A stretch of 60,714 nt of DNA from Clostridia bacterium (GCA_017468465.1 JAFUIN010000006.1:1-60714), one strand, 5' to 3'; counted from the stretch's first letter, positions 51,389 to 60,435 are shown. Program-made: numbers and translations. The notes: generated by a model not told the origin, from the sequence alone.

Positions 51389-51492
51389 GCATCCGGAAAA
51401 CCGGATAGCAGTTTCAAAAAAATTTGTTTTTTTTTCGTGATTTTTTTGGTGTTTATTGTTCTCTGTTATTCTGCGGAGTTCCCCTTTCGTCT

Positions 51493-51587
51493 GTCATTCT
51501 GAGGAGTGCAAACGACGAAGAATCTCTTTGTAGGGGTTACACGAACCTTACATTGAGATTCCTTTCTGCAATGCCTTTCGGAATGAC
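51493..51587. repeat. GTCATTCTGAG palindromic repeat
   Basis: GTCATTC at the left is inverted at the right as GAATGAC. Internally GAATCTC is inverted as GAGATTC. It belongs to the same family as 24305-24380 and 28406-28432 but has a longer spacer. Confidence 0.75.
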
Positions 51588-51649
51588 AGTGGGGGAGGTT
51601 GTTATCTCACGTTTGAGATTCCCCGGTAAAATGTGCCATTGGCAGGGAA

Positions 51650-51730
51650 ATGAATAATGAATGATGAATAGTGAATAATTTCGGTGGCAGACGCTTATCT
51701 GCATTGAGATTTTGATATCTGCCACCAAAA
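51650..51730 (-). repeat. MITE/REP-like repeat block E (tail only, inverted)
   Basis: The minus strand carries the ATTATTCACTATTC tail and the tail hairpin GGTGGCAGA/TCTGCCACC (51683-51691 and 51718-51726), lying directly after the histidine kinase stop. It may double as an end structure for the minus-strand operon. No T run follows. Confidence 0.65.
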
Positions 51731-51731
51731 A

Positions 51732-53096
51732 TCAGTCAGAGCAGGCTGGACTGACAGGGATTTTCACTGTAATTTCGGTGCCGGAGCCAAGCTCACTGGT
51801 TATGGAAATTGTTCCGTTGTGATGCTCCACAATCCATTTCACAATGGATAAGCCAAGCCCCATATTTCCGCTTTTTGCCCGGCTTTTGTCAACTCTGTAG
51901 AAGCGTTCCCAGATTTTGGGAAGCTCTTCTTCTGCAATTCCAATACCGTCATCCTTCACGCGTAGTATCATATCGTTGTTGTCTTGTTGCAAAGATACCC
52001 AGACGTTGCCGTTTTGGGTCCCATAGGTATAGGCGTTGGAAATCAGGTTGACAAACATTCTTGCAAGAAGCATTTGGTCAGATTTCGCCATAATGTTTGG
52101 CGAAATATTCCGGTGAAGCCGGGTTGAGCCATCGTGAATATCTTCCTGTTCATCGCAAACAAAGTGCAGCAGCTCGCTAACATCCACCTCTTCAAAATTG
52201 ATTTTCAGATTTTCTCTGTCCATTCGGGAAATGATTAAAAGCTCGGAAATCAGCTTCGACATTTTGTCAGACTGCCGTTTAATTGACAAAACAGATTCCT
52301 TTGCATCCGAAAAGCTTGTTGCACATTCCAAAACATATTCACATTCCGAATGGATAACGGCAACAGGGGTCCTGAGCTCATGGGAGGCATCGGAGGTAAA
52401 CTGTTTTTCTTTTTGAAAAGAGGCTTCAATTTTGTCTAACATGGTGTCAAAAGCATTTGCCAGACGATACATTTCGTCGTTGCCCTTACCCAGCATAATT
52501 CTTTGGGACAAATGATTGCTGTTGCTGATGGATTGTGCCGTTTTGGTGATTTTATCAATGGGGCGAAGGGCTCTGCAAAGGATAAAATATCCGCCAACGG
52601 CAATCATCAGGAGGATGATGAAAACAAACCCTGTTAATACCTTGTGGATATTGTCCAGAAGGTTTCTTTTTTCGGTGATGGACTGGATGCCAACCACTGT
52701 AATTTCCGCACCCTCATAGGAGTGGGCGTTTTTTGCATAAATCAGAAAATTTTCATTATTGTAGGTGCTTTCCAGCATTTCATCGGGCTTAAAAACGATT
52801 TGGGCGGCAAACTCATAGGGCATAAAGCCGCCAATCATTTTTTTGTGCCGGTCAAACAGCGCAATATGGACCCCTCGCTCAAAAAATTCAAATTTTGGCA
52901 TTTGGTGAGAGGGCTTTCGCTCCATAGGAAGCATTCTTGCAATGTCGGTGACAGTTTGCTCCACTTTATGCTTGGATTCTGCCGTCAACAGACTGTAGTT
53001 AATGCTGGTCACAGCAATTAACAGCCCGATTAACAGAATGGATAAAATCATCACATACCATAAGGTGATGCGCAGTTTTACGGATAGTTTTTTCAT
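51732..53096 (-). CDS. Sensor histidine kinase
   Basis: The 454-residue protein has two membrane helices (about residues 10-32 and 155-180) around an extracellular sensor region of about 120 residues. HAMP, HisKA and ATPase domains follow. The phospho-acceptor is in FTSDASHELRTPVAV near residue 238. The N, G1 and G2 boxes are NLISNAYTYG, VKDDGIGIAEEELPKIWERFYRVD and GLGLSIVKWI. It overlaps the response-regulator gene by four bases and is its partner. Confidence 0.93.
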   Translation of the reverse strand: MKKLSVKLRITLWYVMILSILLIGLLIAVTSINYSLLTAESKHKVEQTVTDIARMLPMERKPSHQMPKFEFFERGVHIALFDRHKKMIGGFMPYEFAAQIVFKPDEMLESTYNNENFLIYAKNAHSYEGAEITVVGIQSITEKRNLLDNIHKVLTGFVFIILLMIAVGGYFILCRALRPIDKITKTAQSISNSNHLSQRIMLGKGNDEMYRLANAFDTMLDKIEASFQKEKQFTSDASHELRTPVAVIHSECEYVLECATSFSDAKESVLSIKRQSDKMSKLISELLIISRMDRENLKINFEEVDVSELLHFVCDEQEDIHDGSTRLHRNISPNIMAKSDQMLLARMFVNLISNAYTYGTQNGNVWVSLQQDNNDMILRVKDDGIGIAEEELPKIWERFYRVDKSRAKSGNMGLGLSIVKWIVEHHNGTISITSELGSGTEITVKIPVSPACSD

Positions 53097-53767
53097 GCTT
53101 CTTCCCTCAGAACATACCCCGAGCCTCTGATGGTATGAATCAGTTTTTTCTCATACGGGCTGTCGATTTTTTTCCTTAGATAGCGGATATACACGTCAAT
53201 CACATTTGTTCCGCCGGTGTAATCAAAATTCCAGACGTGGTTTTCTATTTTTTCGCGGGACAGCACCACTTCTTTGTTTCGGAGCATATATTCTAAAATT
53301 TCAAATTCCTTTGCCGAGAGCACAATTTTGTCCTTTCCGCGCCATACCATGCGGGAAGAAATGTCTACCACGAGGTCGGCATAGCGGTACTCGCTGGTTG
53401 CCTGCTTTCCCTGCTTTCTGACCAGCACTCTGATTCTTGCCAGCAGCTCGTCAAAGGAAAAGGGTTTTACCAGATAGTCCTCTGCACCGGCATCCAGACC
53501 TTTTACTCTGTCTTCAACGGAATCCTTGGCAGTGAGAAATAACACAGGAGTTTGATTTCCCGCTGCACGAATGGTTTTCAAAACCTCCAGACCGTCTGAC
53601 TTCGGCATCATAATATCCAATATAATCACGTCAAATTCGCCAACACTGATATAGTGCAGAGCGTCCTCTCCGTCGTAGCAGCTGTCAACGGAATATCCTT
53701 CTTTTTCCAACCTTTTGGTAATGACCCGATTTAAGTCGGCTTCGTCTTCTGCTAAAAGAATTCGCAT
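53093..53767 (-). CDS. OmpR/PhoB-type response regulator
   Basis: The 224-residue protein has a receiver domain with Asp51 as the phospho-acceptor (VIILDIMMPKSDG) and acidic residues Glu7 and Asp8. The winged-helix domain has ILEYMLRNKEVVLSREKIENHVW and NVIDVYIRYLRKKID. It lies 32 bases after the SLH gene and probably controls the whole exporter operon, including itself. An 11-bp direct repeat before the first gene (59532-59548) is a candidate binding site. Confidence 0.94.
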   Translation of the reverse strand: MRILLAEDEADLNRVITKRLEKEGYSVDSCYDGEDALHYISVGEFDVIILDIMMPKSDGLEVLKTIRAAGNQTPVLFLTAKDSVEDRVKGLDAGAEDYLVKPFSFDELLARIRVLVRKQGKQATSEYRYADLVVDISSRMVWRGKDKIVLSAKEFEILEYMLRNKEVVLSREKIENHVWNFDYTGGTNVIDVYIRYLRKKIDSPYEKKLIHTIRGSGYVLREEA

Positions 53768-53799
53768 CAGAATCCCTCACTTTCCTATGAGCGTTACGC

Positions 53800-55650
53800 T
53801 TAATTTTCGCTTAACACAATGATGCGCACCTGTCCGCCAGTGGAGGACGGTTTGTCTGTATAAACATCGGCACGATGTGTTTCTGCAAGCTCTTTCAGTT
53901 CTTCCCTCGTGATCATATGATACACTGCCGGATAGGAGCTTTTTACATAGATTTGTACCTTGTCCGAAAGACTGTAGGTGCTGCCTCCCAAGGTGACAGA
54001 GGCACCGTTCACTGCGGTAATTTTATTCGATTTTATCTGGTTCAGCGGGGTCATTGCCGTAACTTGCCGTCCGTCACTTTCAATTTTTATCACCTGTCCG
54101 GCTGACACGCTGAAGATTTTGTTCTGCGTGCTGAGAGTTTGTTGATTGCCGTTTACAATATATTCGTAGCTGCCTGTTAACACACGGCTTTCCCCGTTGT
54201 TTTCAGCAAAGGTCACAATGCCGTAGGTGTGCATATCACCGGTCATGTCGCGCAAAATCAGGGCATCAATGTCTCCGGCAGTATTTTTTGATACATATAA
54301 AATGTCTTGCTCACTAATATGAAAGCCGTTTAACCGTTGCGGATATACAGAGGCAACCGTGGCAGTTTTGTGAGATTCTGTGGTGGATACTTCAATGATT
54401 TTCACGTCGGAGGAAAGGGAATGGGAGCCCAGTGTATGACCGGTGGAATCCCAGGTGATTTTTCCGGAAACATAGTGTTTTTCCGTGGTGGAGGAGAGGG
54501 TGGCAAGCCCATCTGCCAATTTTACGGTAACAACTTTGTTCAGATAAGATTCATAGTTTTTTTCTGTAATGTATTCGTGGGTTTCTCCGCTTGGAAGAAC
54601 AATCCGGAGATAAGGCTTTGTCACAGTGGAGCCGGACACCGTGGTTTCCTTGGTGCCTATTGCAGATAAGAAACCGGTCACTTTTGTATCATCTGTCAGA
54701 TTGGTTGCCACACCGGCAACGTCCCCTGATTTTCCCAGCAATAAGGTAATGGTATCCCCGTAATTCAGTGTTCCGCTGGAGGACAGCTTTGCATATGCTT
54801 CATCCCCTTCAATGTTATAGGTAACGCCGGACACGGTTACAGAAACCGGTGCATCCTTATTGGGAGAGGCAGCTTCATAAATGCCGGTAATTTTTTTGGA
54901 ATACACCAGAGCTTTGTTATATTCCACCATATAGTAGGCAATATCGTTTGTTCTGACTGCCGAAATGGAGGCTTCTGCACCGTCACGGATGACTTTTACA
55001 TTGTCCGTTGCTCCCAGCTCTTCATACCAGTTTGCACAAGTAACTGTGATGGGGCCAATCGTTCTGTTGAAGCCATTCAGATATTTTTCCTGAGCACCCT
55101 TTGCTTTGGAATTTAAGGTGTTGTAAATCATTTTCGAGATATCCCGTCGGGTAAGAGGCTGACCCACAGATTTGGAAACTCCGTCCAGGATGCCCAGTTT
55201 TTTTGCCAGGTCAATTCCGTCATAGGGCCAATCATCGCCGATGTCCTCGTCTGTGTAGTCCAGAACCCGCAAAAGCATGGTGATTGCTTCTTCATAGGTT
55301 ACTGTGTTGGCAGGACGGAAGGTGGCATCAAAATATCCTTTGAACAGACCGTTTTTGATTCCAACCGTTACATAGGGAGCTGCCCAATGGTCATAGGTCA
55401 CATCCCGAAAAGCTGACCGCTTGCTGTTCATATCCACAGAATCGCGGTATTTGGAGGCTGCAACTACAATTTTTGCACATTCCGCACGGGAAACGCTGTC
55501 CTGATAGCGCATATCTCCGTTGGGGTCGCCCTGCATAATAGACAAATCAGCCAAAAGCTCCGCTTCGTAGCTGGTTGCAGCAAATACAGGTAAGCCTGCT
55601 GCAGCAAACAGCAGTAAGGCACTCATCAGTAATGTCAGTATTTTTTTCAT
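53800..55650 (-). CDS. SLH-domain envelope protein
   Basis: The 616-residue protein has a signal peptide (MKKILTLLMSALLLFAAAGLPVFA). Three S-layer homology-like segments follow (about 30-200), including YQDSVSRAECAKIVVAASKY, FRDVTYDHWAAPYVTVGIKNGLFKGY and FRPANTVTYEEAITMLLRVLDY. The C-terminal two thirds is beta-rich and Ser/Thr-rich without a known motif. SLH domains attach proteins to pyruvylated wall polymer. It lies within the exporter and two-component operon, 23 bases after the permease gene, which suggests a shared envelope task. Confidence 0.9.
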   Translation of the reverse strand: MKKILTLLMSALLLFAAAGLPVFAATSYEAELLADLSIMQGDPNGDMRYQDSVSRAECAKIVVAASKYRDSVDMNSKRSAFRDVTYDHWAAPYVTVGIKNGLFKGYFDATFRPANTVTYEEAITMLLRVLDYTDEDIGDDWPYDGIDLAKKLGILDGVSKSVGQPLTRRDISKMIYNTLNSKAKGAQEKYLNGFNRTIGPITVTCANWYEELGATDNVKVIRDGAEASISAVRTNDIAYYMVEYNKALVYSKKITGIYEAASPNKDAPVSVTVSGVTYNIEGDEAYAKLSSSGTLNYGDTITLLLGKSGDVAGVATNLTDDTKVTGFLSAIGTKETTVSGSTVTKPYLRIVLPSGETHEYITEKNYESYLNKVVTVKLADGLATLSSTTEKHYVSGKITWDSTGHTLGSHSLSSDVKIIEVSTTESHKTATVASVYPQRLNGFHISEQDILYVSKNTAGDIDALILRDMTGDMHTYGIVTFAENNGESRVLTGSYEYIVNGNQQTLSTQNKIFSVSAGQVIKIESDGRQVTAMTPLNQIKSNKITAVNGASVTLGGSTYSLSDKVQIYVKSSYPAVYHMITREELKELAETHRADVYTDKPSSTGGQVRIIVLSEN

Positions 55651-55673
55651 GGAAAAAAGTCTCCTTTCAAGCC

Positions 55674-56855
55674 TTATTCAAAGCGCAATGCGTCGATGGG
55701 ATTCAAGTTGGCAGCATTTTTTGCCGGCAAGAAACCAAACATGATACCAATCGCTACAGATACCGAAAATGCAAGCACGATTGCAAACAGTGAGGGGAGA
55801 ATGGTAACATTCATCAGCTTTCCGGCCACAAAGGACACGATTGCCCCGAATAAAATGCCCAGGATTCCTCCCACGCCGCTGATTGTGGCGGCTTCCACCA
55901 CAAACTGAGAAAGAATGTGTTTCTTTTTTGCACCCAAAGATTTTCTGATACCGATTTCCTTGGTACGCTCTGTAACAGTAACCAGCATAATATTCATAAT
56001 GCCGATACCGCCCACCAGAAGCGAAATTCCTGCAATGCAAACGAGGGCTGCTTTCATTGTGCCCATAATTTTGTTCAGCTCTTCCAGAATTTCCTGGGTT
56101 GCAATAATGCTGTAAAAGTCGCTGCTGCCAAGAATTTTTGTCAGGTTTTTTTCCAGTGCGGCTTTTGCTTTTTCCAGCTTGTTTGCATCCGTCAGGGTGA
56201 CAGTATAGGAAGAGATGAATCGGTTATTCGACAGCTTGGAAGCTACGGTGTAGGGAATGTAAATACATTGGTCCGAAGAATTTTCGGAGGAGTCTGCTTT
56301 TTCCTCCAGAACGCCAATGACAGTAAAGGGAACTCCGTTAATTTTAACGGTATTGCCAAGTGCCTTTCCTTTGCCGAAAAATTCCTGTTCATAATAGGTG
56401 CCGATAACACACACCTTCAGCTGTTTTTCAACGTCTATAAATTGTAAAAACCGTCCCTGCTCGGTGGTTAACTGATTGATTTTATCGTAGGCTTCGTTGG
56501 TTCCCGTAACCGAAGCGTTTTCGCTGTCCGACGAATTTTTTGCTTTTACGGTTGCCCGAAGCGAAACATTTGGTGTGCAATAGGTAAATAAATCGGGGTT
56601 TTTGTCGATGATTTCATACATATCATCAGGCTCAATGTAACGTGTGCTGCCCCGGGATACCATGGAAACGGTGATGTTGTTCATGCCGAAGCTTTCAAAG
56701 GCATCAGTCACCTGACCTGTAATTCCGTCCATAATGCTGACCAGAATGATAACCGCTCCCACCCCGATGATAATGCCAAGCATGGTAAGCAAGGAACGCA
56801 GCTTGTTTGACAGAATGCTTCCGAAGGCAAGCTGAACTGTTTTTGTAAATTTCAT
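55674..56855 (-). CDS. MacB/FtsX-type ABC transporter permease
   Basis: The 393-residue protein has one N-terminal membrane helix (LLTMLGIIIGVGAVIILVSI). A large extracellular MacB_PCD domain follows, then three C-terminal helices (LVCIAGISLLVGGIGIMNIMLV, ISGVGGILGILFGAIVSFVAG, LFAIVLAFSVSVAIGIMFGFLP). This topology is that of the MacB mechanotransmission family. Its stop is 23 bases before the SLH gene and its start overlaps the ATPase stop by four bases. Confidence 0.93.
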   Translation of the reverse strand: MKFTKTVQLAFGSILSNKLRSLLTMLGIIIGVGAVIILVSIMDGITGQVTDAFESFGMNNITVSMVSRGSTRYIEPDDMYEIIDKNPDLFTYCTPNVSLRATVKAKNSSDSENASVTGTNEAYDKINQLTTEQGRFLQFIDVEKQLKVCVIGTYYEQEFFGKGKALGNTVKINGVPFTVIGVLEEKADSSENSSDQCIYIPYTVASKLSNNRFISSYTVTLTDANKLEKAKAALEKNLTKILGSSDFYSIIATQEILEELNKIMGTMKAALVCIAGISLLVGGIGIMNIMLVTVTERTKEIGIRKSLGAKKKHILSQFVVEAATISGVGGILGILFGAIVSFVAGKLMNVTILPSLFAIVLAFSVSVAIGIMFGFLPAKNAANLNPIDALRFE

Positions 56856-57595
56856 ACCGTTCCCTCCTTTTGTAAAAGCACAGTGGAGCGTATGATAGAG
56901 TCGCCAGCGGGAATGCCGTCGTATATGATTTTTCCGTCGTGTATGCGTATGACACGCTTTGCCTGCGCCGCAATCGAGTTGTCGTGGGTAATCAGAATGA
57001 TGGTGTTTCCAAGCGCATTCAGCTGTATTAAAAATGCAATTACCTCGGCACTGGTTTTGGAGTCCAGCGCACCGGTAGGCTCATCTGCCAGAATGACCGA
57101 AGGAGAACCTGCCAGCGCTCTCGCTATGGACGCGCGCTGCTGCTGTCCGCCCGACAGCTGGGAAGGCTTATGATGGCATTTGTCTGCAATGCCTACCCGG
57201 TTGAGCGCCTCCATTGCACGCTCTGTTTGCTCGGATTCCTTTAACCCCTTATACATTAGCGGAAGCTTCACGTTTTCCAAGATGTTTAATCTGGGCAGAA
57301 GATTATACTGCTGAAAAATAAAGCCCAATGTTTGATTGCGGATTTCCGACTGTTCATCATCGGTCAATTTGCTTACATCGGCTCCGTTTAACAGATAGGT
57401 TCCCTCTGTGGGAATATCAAGACAGCCGATAATGTTCATACAGGTGGACTTCCCACTGCCCGATTGTCCGATAATGGCAACAAATTCCCCTTCGTAAACC
57501 GAAAAAGAAACACCGTCCAGCGCACGCACCTGGGAGTCGCCCATTTGATAAATTTTATAGATATTTTGAAATTCTACCAAAGGTTTTTGATTCAT
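56852..57595 (-). CDS. MacB/LolD-type ABC transporter ATPase
   Basis: The 247-residue protein has Walker A GQSGSGKST (about 43-51), Q-loop FIFQQYNLLPRLNI, signature LSGGQQQR, Walker B VILADEPTGALD and a switch histidine (LITHDN). It powers the permease encoded next. The gene follows the membrane-fusion gene with 127 bases between, containing a weak hairpin. Confidence 0.96.
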   Translation of the reverse strand: MNQKPLVEFQNIYKIYQMGDSQVRALDGVSFSVYEGEFVAIIGQSGSGKSTCMNIIGCLDIPTEGTYLLNGADVSKLTDDEQSEIRNQTLGFIFQQYNLLPRLNILENVKLPLMYKGLKESEQTERAMEALNRVGIADKCHHKPSQLSGGQQQRASIARALAGSPSVILADEPTGALDSKTSAEVIAFLIQLNALGNTIILITHDNSIAAQAKRVIRIHDGKIIYDGIPAGDSIIRSTVLLQKEGTV

Positions 57596-57657
57596 AATGT
57601 TCTCCCTTAGTAATTACTGATTCCTTGATATTTTTGAAAAAGTCATTTCTTGTGAGG

Positions 57658-57683
57658 AAAAAAATTCTATGAAAATACATAGA
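57658..57683 (-). terminator. Weak hairpin between MFP and ABC genes
   Basis: TCTATG (57683-57678) pairs with CATAGA (57671-57666) on the minus strand, followed by A and seven T residues. It could lower expression of the downstream genes relative to the fusion protein. A second small GCCAT/ATGGC hairpin precedes it near 57700. Confidence 0.45.
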
Positions 57684-57722
57684 TTTTCCGCTTTATGCCA
57701 TCTTTTTCAAATGGCAGTTTTT

Positions 57723-59441
57723 TTAGCGCATACCGCCGGGCATGCCACCGCCTGCCGGCATACCGCCCCCTGATGGCATACCGCCCCCTGCGGGCATACC
57801 GGGCATTCCCTTCATCATTTCTTCCATTGCCGACCCGATTTGAGACGCCTGGATTGGTGTGTAAACCGTATCTTTTTCTGTTAAGCCCGATTTCACTTCT
57901 ATGTATTCGTTGTTGAAAACACCGGTTTCCACTTTTACGGTTTTATAGCCCTCAGGTGCTTTGTCGGCAGCATCGGTTTTTTCGCCCTTTATATAAACAG
58001 TGTTTCCGCGATTAACAGCGGTGATGGGAATGGCCAAAACATCCTTCGCCTGAGAGGTTGTGATTTCCACGTCAATATTCATGCCCGGAAGTAAATCTTC
58101 ATCAAAATCGGTAATGACAATGGTTACCGGATAGGTTGTTACACCGCCGGAGGTGGTTCCGTTAATGGACCTGCTTTGTACCTCACCGTGATATGTTTTT
58201 CCTTCCACTGCGTCAGATGTGATGACAACACTTTGTCCGACTGCTACGTTTTTGATGTCCAGCTCGTCAACAGAAAGCTCACATTCCAGGCTGGACATAT
58301 CGTAAATCACAGCCATTTCTTTAGACATGTTTGAGTTGTCCAGCTTATCGCCTGCTTTTATGTTTTTGGTAACCACCGTTCCCGAAATGGGAGCTGTGAT
58401 GGTGTAGTCATCGAGTCTGTCCATTGCATTATCCCGGGACAAAGCAGAGGACCGTAACGACAGAGAGGAAGCGGTAAGATTGTCAGCCACGGTGTCAGAA
58501 TCAATATGTGCGATGGCGGCACCCGACGAAACGGCGGAACCCTCTAAAACATAGACATGGTCAATTTCTCCGTTTGCTTCTGCTGTAACGGTTTTGGATG
58601 AAGCATATGCAAAGGGCCCCTTGTCACTGCTGGAAATATTGCCGATTTCAGCAGTTGCTGTTTCTGTGTTGGTTAACGCACCCGGGTTGGGAACCAAAAT
58701 TTTAACCGTGCGGACTACCATATTCCCTGTGGTTGCATAACCGGACGATGCAACATCGGTCACCGTTCCTGTTAACTGCTCCCCGTTGGAAGAAATTTTC
58801 ACCGTGGCGGCATCGCCCGGCAGAATGTTTTGGGCATCTGCATCGTTGAAGGGGAGCGTGAGCGTGAGAGAAGAATCGTCATAGATATCCGCAATTTTCG
58901 TTCCTGCCGATACAAAGTCGCCAGCCTTCACATAGAGGTTTCTCACAGTTCCCGAAAAGGGGGCTTTCACTGTTAAATCGTTATAGTTTTTTTGCGCTTT
59001 GTCATAATCCATTTGGGAGCGCTGATACGAAATTTCTGCATTTTCGATGGAATTTTTTGCATCAGAAGAATCTATCTGATAAAGAATGTCTCCTTCGGTT
59101 ACCATGTCTCCCTGTTCAAAATCGGCAAAAATAACATCGCCCGAAACCAATGCGGTGATAGAGTATTGATCTTTTGGTTTTACCACAGAGGAACCGGTAA
59201 TGGTAGACGTGATGTCACGTCTTTCCACTTTGCTGTCGGTTCCTGTTACCATCTGTTTATTTTTCGGCTTATTCGCAGAGATTCCCGCTGCAACAGCAAC
59301 CAGCACTGCAACTGCACAGAGGATGACCAAGACCTTTTTCTTTTTGGAATATTTTCTGAAACTTGTAAACAAAGAGGTGCCCCTTTTTCGCAGTTTTCCT
59401 TTTTCAGAAGGTGATTTTGTTGAAATTTGTTCTGTCTTCAT
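57723..59441 (-). CDS. Membrane-fusion-type periplasmic adaptor (MacA/HlyD-like)
   Basis: The 572-residue protein has a basic cytoplasmic start and one membrane helix (VLVILCAVAVLVAVAAGIS). A lipoyl/hairpin barrel follows: VSGDVIFADFEQGDMVTEGDILYQID, the coiled segment AEISYQRSQMDYDKAQKNY, and VKAPFSGTVRNLYVKAGDFV. A second barrel segment (ITAPISGTVVTKNIKAGDKL) lies later. In Gram-positive bacteria such proteins form an extracellular vestibule for MacB-like pumps. The C terminus is a low-complexity tail of M-P-A/S-G-G-G repeats. Confidence 0.9.
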   Translation of the reverse strand: MKTEQISTKSPSEKGKLRKRGTSLFTSFRKYSKKKKVLVILCAVAVLVAVAAGISANKPKNKQMVTGTDSKVERRDITSTITGSSVVKPKDQYSITALVSGDVIFADFEQGDMVTEGDILYQIDSSDAKNSIENAEISYQRSQMDYDKAQKNYNDLTVKAPFSGTVRNLYVKAGDFVSAGTKIADIYDDSSLTLTLPFNDADAQNILPGDAATVKISSNGEQLTGTVTDVASSGYATTGNMVVRTVKILVPNPGALTNTETATAEIGNISSSDKGPFAYASSKTVTAEANGEIDHVYVLEGSAVSSGAAIAHIDSDTVADNLTASSLSLRSSALSRDNAMDRLDDYTITAPISGTVVTKNIKAGDKLDNSNMSKEMAVIYDMSSLECELSVDELDIKNVAVGQSVVITSDAVEGKTYHGEVQSRSINGTTSGGVTTYPVTIVITDFDEDLLPGMNIDVEITTSQAKDVLAIPITAVNRGNTVYIKGEKTDAADKAPEGYKTVKVETGVFNNEYIEVKSGLTEKDTVYTPIQASQIGSAMEEMMKGMPGMPAGGGMPSGGGMPAGGGMPGGMR

Positions 59442-59517
59442 GATGGCTTCCTTTCGTCTGTTTTTTTATACAATCAGATAGCAGATTTTCTTTTCATTTT
59501 GTATGTTATTTTTCCGT

Positions 59518-59548
59518 ATTATAGAATATGAACATTAAAATTACATTA
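59518..59548 (-). promoter_or_regulatory. Candidate regulated promoter with 11-bp direct repeats
   Basis: A TATAAT box lies at 59523-59518 on the minus strand. On the plus strand ACATTA occurs at 59532-59537 and again at 59543-59548, an 11-base period, covering the -35 region, which itself has no consensus. This layout is typical of promoters activated by OmpR-type regulators, so the regulator at 53093 may act here. Confidence 0.45.
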
Positions 59549-59593
59549 GAGCAGAAAAATATCTTTTGTTTCGGGAAAAGAATTTGATAGGGT

Positions 59594-60289
59594 TTAAGCT
59601 GTTTCATCCTGTTGCTGCCGTATTTTCATAGTCCTCCAGCTCATAAATCCATAGATATCATTCAAAAGAAACGCAACAAAGCAAACCGCCACAGAAACAT
59701 ATCGCACATCGGTGATACTTGCCAATATCCATAATAAAATTAAAACAATGTCATTTGCGGCATAGGCAAGTGCAAAATACGGGATTCTCCGGAAGGTAAG
59801 ATACACCGCAAGAAAGCTTGTGGTAACGGAGATTGTACTTGGAATGATATTTGCGGTGTGAAAGTGCTCCAATATAAAGTAAAACACGACGGTAACAACG
59901 GCAGTCAGCAGCCACAGAAAGATGTTTTCCGCTGAAGTTAAGGAATTTACTTTCACTTCTGCTTTATTTCCTTTGTACGGATTTCTAAGCCAGGATATCA
60001 GCGCAAACACTGCCATAGGCATTGTCATGCCAAGATAGGTTATCATTTCGCCGTAGTAGGAAAATTGGTATGAAATAATGCCATAGAGCAAGCTGAACAG
60101 GACCATCAAAAGCTGTCCGAACGGGTTGCCTTTTGCATTAAAAATAAGCGATGTTACACCAATCAGCGATGCACATAAGGTGAGATAACTTTCTCTGTCA
60201 AACATGCAGAATGACACAACAATCAGCAAAACAGAGGATGACCATAAAATAATATCCGTTTTTGAAAAATAGTTTTTTAATTTATCCAT
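59594..60289 (-). CDS. pnuC: PnuC-family nicotinamide riboside transporter
   Basis: The 231-residue protein has about seven hydrophobic helices. It has the PnuC-like patterns NAKGNPFGQLLMVLFSLLYGIISYQFSYYGEMITYLGMTMPM and ISWLRNPYKG, followed by YFALAYAANDIVLILLWILA and ND-x-Y-G-F-M-S-W-R near the C terminus. It facilitates uptake of nicotinamide riboside or another vitamin. The start follows TGGAGG. A 110-base structured leader precedes it. PnuT/PnuX-type substrates (thiamine, riboflavin) cannot be ruled out. Confidence 0.88.
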   Translation of the reverse strand: MDKLKNYFSKTDIILWSSSVLLIVVSFCMFDRESYLTLCASLIGVTSLIFNAKGNPFGQLLMVLFSLLYGIISYQFSYYGEMITYLGMTMPMAVFALISWLRNPYKGNKAEVKVNSLTSAENIFLWLLTAVVTVVFYFILEHFHTANIIPSTISVTTSFLAVYLTFRRIPYFALAYAANDIVLILLWILASITDVRYVSVAVCFVAFLLNDIYGFMSWRTMKIRQQQDETA

Positions 60290-60295
60290 AGCGAA

Positions 60296-60400
60296 CCTCC
60301 AAAAAAATAAACATCCGCAAGTATATCTTCAAAGACCTAACGATATACCAACGAATGCCCTGTCGCATTCACTACCCGGTGGCAGCGTAATTTGTGATTT
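60296..60400 (-). promoter_or_regulatory. Structured pnuC leader, unassigned riboswitch candidate
   Basis: On the minus strand two hairpins are visible: GAATGC/GCATTC (60370-60353) and GTATATC/GATATAC (60348-60321). They are preceded by a C/G-rich segment (GCTGCCACCGGG). I find no TPP signature (CTGAGA) and no FMN signature. preQ1 does not fit either. The class is unknown. Confidence 0.4.
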
Positions 60401-60406
60401 TTTTGT

Positions 60407-60435
60407 ATTATAGCATAAAACAGTCAATCATGCAA
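60407..60435 (-). promoter_or_regulatory. pnuC promoter
   Basis: TTGCAT (60435-60430) and TATAAT (60412-60407) on the minus strand have a 17-base spacer and place the start near 60400. Confidence 0.7.

Noticed and set aside
57723-57810. Short tandem repeats resembling a mini-array (GCATACCGCC units)
   Set aside because: They are in frame and encode the M-P-A/S-G-G-G tail of the fusion protein; there are no spacers of constant length and no cas genes.
60296-60400. TPP, FMN or preQ1 riboswitch before pnuC
   Set aside because: The CTGAGA and GAACCTGA elements of TPP, the FMN core and the preQ1 A-rich tail are not present; kept only as an unassigned structured leader.
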